The notes under the pieces are model-generated. The model did no database searches. It had not been told where the DNA came from and saw only the letters and a list, made by a program, of their open reading frames with translations. This document shows positions 7,962 to 9,687 of a DNA stretch of 9,687 nucleotides, in pieces (position 1 is the stretch's first letter; every line of letters starts with the position of its first letter). The stretch is from an uncultured Ruminococcus sp. (lineage in GTDB: Bacteria > Bacillota > Clostridia > Oscillospirales > Ruminococcaceae). Position numbers and translations under genes: made by a program. Location: assembly GCA_945876155.1 (NCBI GenBank), contig CAMCMW010000037.1:1-9687 (forward strand), given 5' to 3'.

Positions 7962-8645
7962 TTAAATTGTCATACTCCTTCCAAGACAATACTTGCTTGA
8001 TGATACCGGGATTTTTCCGCAGTTATCCAGTAAATCCTTGACATATCCCAGCAAAAAGCCGTTGTATTTGACTTCCAGTATAACCTGATAAAAATCTGCA
8101 ACCGGATACATATTCAGCTCCGGTGACAGCAGATTCTGGCTTGACTCTGTAGCTTTTATATCGTAATCAAATGTGATTCTTGTTTTGTTTTCGCTGACAC
8201 AATATGCCTTCCGCTGATATTCAACTATGGTTTTGGGGCGATACAGACCAGTGTTCATAATGGAATAGCACTCACCGGCAAACGGCTCACTGTGGTTTTG
8301 CAGACATTTATACTCTCCCTTACAAAGTTCCCTTGCCTCGGCAGCAGTAATTGCCACAGAACGCTTTTTCTGATAATCACCCTGTTTTTGTTTTATCTCA
8401 AGCATTGCCAGATTAAATTCCGGAGGGTAAACACGCAGACGAATTTTTCTTCGTATTTCTGTTCCGTTGATCTTATCATTGTAATCTCCGTCCCCGGTTT
8501 TATCAAAGTACAGACTCCTTACCCTGTAACCGCTGCCCTCGTTATGCTTATCAGGATTCAGAACACAGGATATTTTCTTGTCAAGTACTCTGAACTGGTC
8601 GTATGACAGCATATACTTTTTCTCCTGACGAATAACCTCATTCAT
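7962..8645 (-). CDS. VTC-domain protein (polyphosphate polymerase-like)
   Basis: This 227-residue protein is a stand-alone VTC domain, the triphosphate-tunnel fold that in yeast Vtc4 makes polyphosphate from ATP. The charged strand motifs that line the tunnel are visible in order: EKKY (8-11), YRVRSLYFD (40-48), RRKIRLRVY (65-73), EIKQK (83-87), KKRSV (93-97), VEYQRKAY (141-148), RITFD (156-160), ILEVKY (189-194, with Glu191 a candidate metal ligand) and SKY (217-219). The length fits a single domain with no SPX or membrane part, so it is cytoplasmic and probably works with the DUF4956 membrane protein encoded next. It is the first gene of the operon, with a strong AGGAGG six bases before the ATG. 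Whether it makes polyphosphate or uses a triphosphate for another transfer cannot be read from the sequence. Confidence 0.9.
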   Translation of the reverse strand: MNEVIRQEKKYMLSYDQFRVLDKKISCVLNPDKHNEGSGYRVRSLYFDKTGDGDYNDKINGTEIRRKIRLRVYPPEFNLAMLEIKQKQGDYQKKRSVAITAAEARELCKGEYKCLQNHSEPFAGECYSIMNTGLYRPKTIVEYQRKAYCVSENKTRITFDYDIKATESSQNLLSPELNMYPVADFYQVILEVKYNGFLLGYVKDLLDNCGKIPVSSSKYCLGRSMTI

Positions 8646-8651
8646 TTTGTT

Positions 8652-8657
8652 CCTCCT
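8652..8657 (-). promoter_or_regulatory. Strong ribosome binding site for the VTC gene
   Basis: AGGAGG on the minus strand lies six bases before the ATG at 8645, the best Shine-Dalgarno sequence in the operon. It fixes the start of the first gene. Confidence 0.8.
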
Positions 8658-8812
8658 TTCAACAGCGCTGCATAAATATACTATGTGATTTAAGCTTATC
8701 CTGTTTACAAATTTTTTTATTTATGGTTATCCGGAACAATATGATTAAACAATTGAGGAGTTTATTTCAACAGTTCTGTACATACAGGTGTATTTTGGTA
8801 ATATAAGAAAAA

Positions 8813-8833
8813 TTTCACATAACTTTCACATAA
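8813..8833 (+). repeat. Tandem repeat TTTCACATAA, candidate operator
   Basis: TTTCACATAA occurs at 8813-8822 and again at 8824-8833, separated by one base, giving an 11-bp period (about one helical turn). The core TCACATA recurs in inverted orientation at 8682-8688 (TATGTGA), close to the likely promoter of the divergent operon. Two sites on one face of the helix upstream of a promoter fit a transcription-factor binding site; the factor is unknown. Confidence 0.4.
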
Positions 8834-8840
8834 TTATCAC

Positions 8841-8858
8841 TTTTTTTTTTTTTTTTTT
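8841..8858 (+). repeat. Homopolymer tract of 18 T
   Basis: There are eighteen consecutive T residues immediately upstream of a TACAAT -10 box. A tract this long is prone to slipped-strand length change and to sequencing error. It fills the position where the -35 box and spacer of the plus-strand promoter should be. Confidence 0.95.
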
Positions 8859-8862
8859 GTAG

Positions 8863-8868
8863 TACAAT
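8863..8868 (+). promoter_or_regulatory. Candidate -10 box of the small gene / lipoprotein transcript
   Basis: TACAAT differs from the sigma-A consensus TATAAT at one base and lies about 60 bases before the small gene's start. At the standard 17-base spacing the -35 position is CTTTTT, a poor match. The better -35-like hexamers TTATCA (8834-8839) and TTCACA (8825-8830) lie 23 and 32 bases away, across the T-tract. Confidence 0.45.
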
Positions 8869-8927
8869 GTAAAAAAATTACAATTTTCAGAAAAAATTTG
8901 TCAGTAATCTAAGGAGAAATCATAAAA

Positions 8928-9142
8928 ATGCCATCACCAAAACTTGATGAAATAGTTAAGCTTATGGAATCCGGAGGGGATTTCAGTCTGACAGATAGTC
9001 AGTATAAAAGTAAAACCGGCTTACATATTCCGAAGAGCAATAATTATCTGACTAAAAAATCTGCAATTGCAAGAACGGCAGGGTCTATGGATATAAGCTT
9101 GTGGTTCATGAAAAAGAAATTTCATTTGAAAAGGAGAAATAA
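8928..9142 (+). pseudogene. Small gene with an apparent 1-nt frameshift
   Basis: The gene starts at ATG 8928, eleven bases after AAGGAG, and would encode a short basic protein beginning MPSPKLDEIVKLMESGGDF. Reading is normal to about ACG GCA (near base 9080), giving KKSAIARTA. After that the original frame continues as GSMDISLWFMKKK, while the -1 frame gives RVYGYKLVVHEKEISFEKEK and ends at TAA 9140-9142. The shifted tail is more protein-like, and its stop falls exactly one base before the TTG of the next gene, so the intact product was probably about 71 residues. A single lost base in an ancestral GCA-AGG would explain it. No slippery heptamer is visible, so programmed frameshifting is unlikely; a sequencing error remains possible. 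The pattern of an acidic helix, DFSLTDSQY, then IPKSNNYL and a KKSA helix gives me a weak impression of a small family in Ruminococcus-like genomes, with no function known to me. Confidence 0.6.
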
Positions 9143-9143
9143 T

Positions 9144-9687
9144 TTGAAGGCTAAATTTTTATTATTGTCTTTGCTGGCGGTTGTTCCTATGGTATCTTTA
9201 TGCGGCTGCGGAAGCAGTTCCACGACTACCGAAACGATAGTATATACTCCTATAGAAGAACTGCCGATTAAGCAGATTTCCGACACAGAAGGTAAAATCT
9301 TTAAAGAGGTAAAAGCTGGCATGACAAAAGACAGGGTGCAGAGAATCTTTGGAGTAAAAATGCTTGAAGAAAGAGTATATGAAGGAAAATATAATGGTTA
9401 TTATCGTGTTTCTTCAATTCCTGATCTTGATTCCTACGTGACTTCAAAAATTGACATTGAATTTGAATTTGATTATGGATTTGATGATTCTGAATATAAA
9501 GAGTTTTGCGAGCTTCCTGAAACTCCTTATATATATTATTTTGATTTTAATGAATCGGATAAGCTTAGGGAGTGGAAAATTTATTTTAATTATGATGATA
9601 AGTCATACAGTAAAGAGAGAGCTGATTATATGAGCATTGCGAGTGGAGCTAGGTGTAAAGAGGAGGACCCCGCCGTGAATGTCTGCT
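9144..9687 (+). CDS. Lipoprotein with BamE/SmpA-like motif (3' partial)
   Basis: This gene is read from TTG, seven bases after AAAAGGAG, a good Shine-Dalgarno sequence embedded in the end of the small gene. It encodes a lipoprotein signal: Lys2 and Lys4, a hydrophobic run FLLLSLLAVVPMV (5-17), and a lipobox LCGC with Cys22 as the likely lipidated residue, followed by a Ser/Thr-rich linker (24-29). Residues 52-70 contain EVKAGMTKDRVQRIFG, which resembles the first helix of BamE/SmpA-like small lipoprotein domains. The following part is rich in acidic and aromatic residues and beta-like (KIDIEFEFDYGFDD, YIYYFDF). The 181 codons visible run off the window without a stop. With the frameshift upstream, this frame is also open back to ATG 8928, so an automatic caller may fuse the two. 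The function is unknown; a surface-attached protein is the safe statement. Confidence 0.7.
   Translation, partial: MKAKFLLLSLLAVVPMVSLCGCGSSSTTTETIVYTPIEELPIKQISDTEGKIFKEVKAGMTKDRVQRIFGVKMLEERVYEGKYNGYYRVSSIPDLDSYVTSKIDIEFEFDYGFDDSEYKEFCELPETPYIYYFDFNESDKLREWKIYFNYDDKSYSKERADYMSIASGARCKEEDPAVNVC

Larger units (their letters stand above)
8646..8927. other. Divergent intergenic control region
   Basis: This 282-base AT-rich gap separates the minus-strand operon from the plus-strand small gene and must hold both promoters. On the minus strand, AT-rich hexamers TAGTAT and TATATT lie about 30-40 bases before the VTC start, but I see no well-spaced -35 partner. On the plus side there is a -10 box and T-tract, listed separately. 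A short palindrome, CTGTA-CA-TACAG, sits at 8776-8787 and could be an operator. No coding frame, riboswitch or RNA gene is recognisable. Confidence 0.5.

Noticed and set aside
8776..8858. Intrinsic terminator made of the CTGTA-CA-TACAG palindrome plus the T18 tract
   Set aside because: The stem is only 5 bp with a 2-nt loop and lies more than 50 bases from the T run. No upstream plus-strand gene needs terminating here.
9070..9085. Programmed -1 ribosomal frameshift in the small gene
   Set aside because: The site reads A-ACG-GCA with no X-XXY-YYZ slippery heptamer, and I see no clear downstream stem-loop. A 1-nt deletion or sequence error is simpler.
9122..9322. Minus-strand 66-codon frame opposite the lipoprotein signal region
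   Set aside because: It is antisense to a well-supported lipoprotein start, and I see no ribosome binding site.
8928..9687. A single long fused protein from ATG 8928 through the lipoprotein
   Set aside because: The lipoprotein has its own ribosome binding site, TTG start and signal peptide, and the small gene's coding signal leaves this frame near base 9080. A lipobox in the middle of a protein would make no sense.
9655..9687. New gene start at GTG 9674 after GAGGAGG near the window end
   Set aside because: The lipoprotein frame is still open there, and GTG is in that same frame with only a few codons visible, so it cannot be supported.

Overview
The window looks like chromosomal DNA from a low-GC Clostridia-type Firmicute. 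Protein style and gene content (AGGAGG-type ribosome binding sites, the CotH/VTC/DUF4956 trio, an FtsX exporter) would fit Ruminococcus or a relative. That assignment is an impression, not a search result. There is no rRNA, tRNA, CRISPR array, insertion sequence or phage gene here.

Layout. (1) Bases 1-968, plus strand: the C-terminal part of an FtsX/MacB-type ABC transporter permease, cut by the window edge. (2) Bases 973-1006: a perfect 11-bp hairpin that serves as a terminator between convergent genes, closing the permease on one strand and the large operon on the other. (3) Bases 1019-8645, minus strand: six tightly packed genes, in transcription order VTC-domain protein (polyphosphate polymerase-like), DUF4956 membrane protein, CotH-kinase-like protein, membrane-anchored glycoside-hydrolase-like protein, membrane-anchored HEAT-repeat protein, and a multi-spanning family 2 glycosyltransferase of the processive type. 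Gaps run from a 4-bp overlap to a few tens of bases, so one transcript is likely. (4) Bases 8646-8927: a divergent, AT-rich control region holding an 11-bp tandem repeat, a third inverted copy of its core, an 18-T homopolymer and a TACAAT -10 box. (5) Bases 8928-9142, plus strand: a small gene broken by an apparent 1-nt deletion. (6) Base 9144 to the edge, plus strand: a lipoprotein starting at TTG and running out of the window.

How the genes may work together. The glycosyltransferase has the residues expected of a polymerising synthase. The HEAT protein, encoded just before it, could be a cytoplasmic or membrane scaffold. The hydrolase-like protein and CotH both have one N-terminal membrane segment and probably act outside the membrane on a carbohydrate and on a protein or other acceptor. 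VTC, DUF4956 and CotH recur together in Firmicutes, but their joint function is, to my knowledge, not settled. The simplest reading is an envelope or exopolysaccharide system in which a phosphate-transfer module (VTC, DUF4956, CotH) is coupled to polymer synthesis and trimming. This is inference.

Points most worth attention are the six-gene operon as a possible undescribed surface-polymer machine, the frameshifted small gene that becomes fused in frame to the downstream lipoprotein, the T18 tract inside a promoter region, and the hydrolase-like gene whose good ribosome binding site is not followed by a normal start codon.
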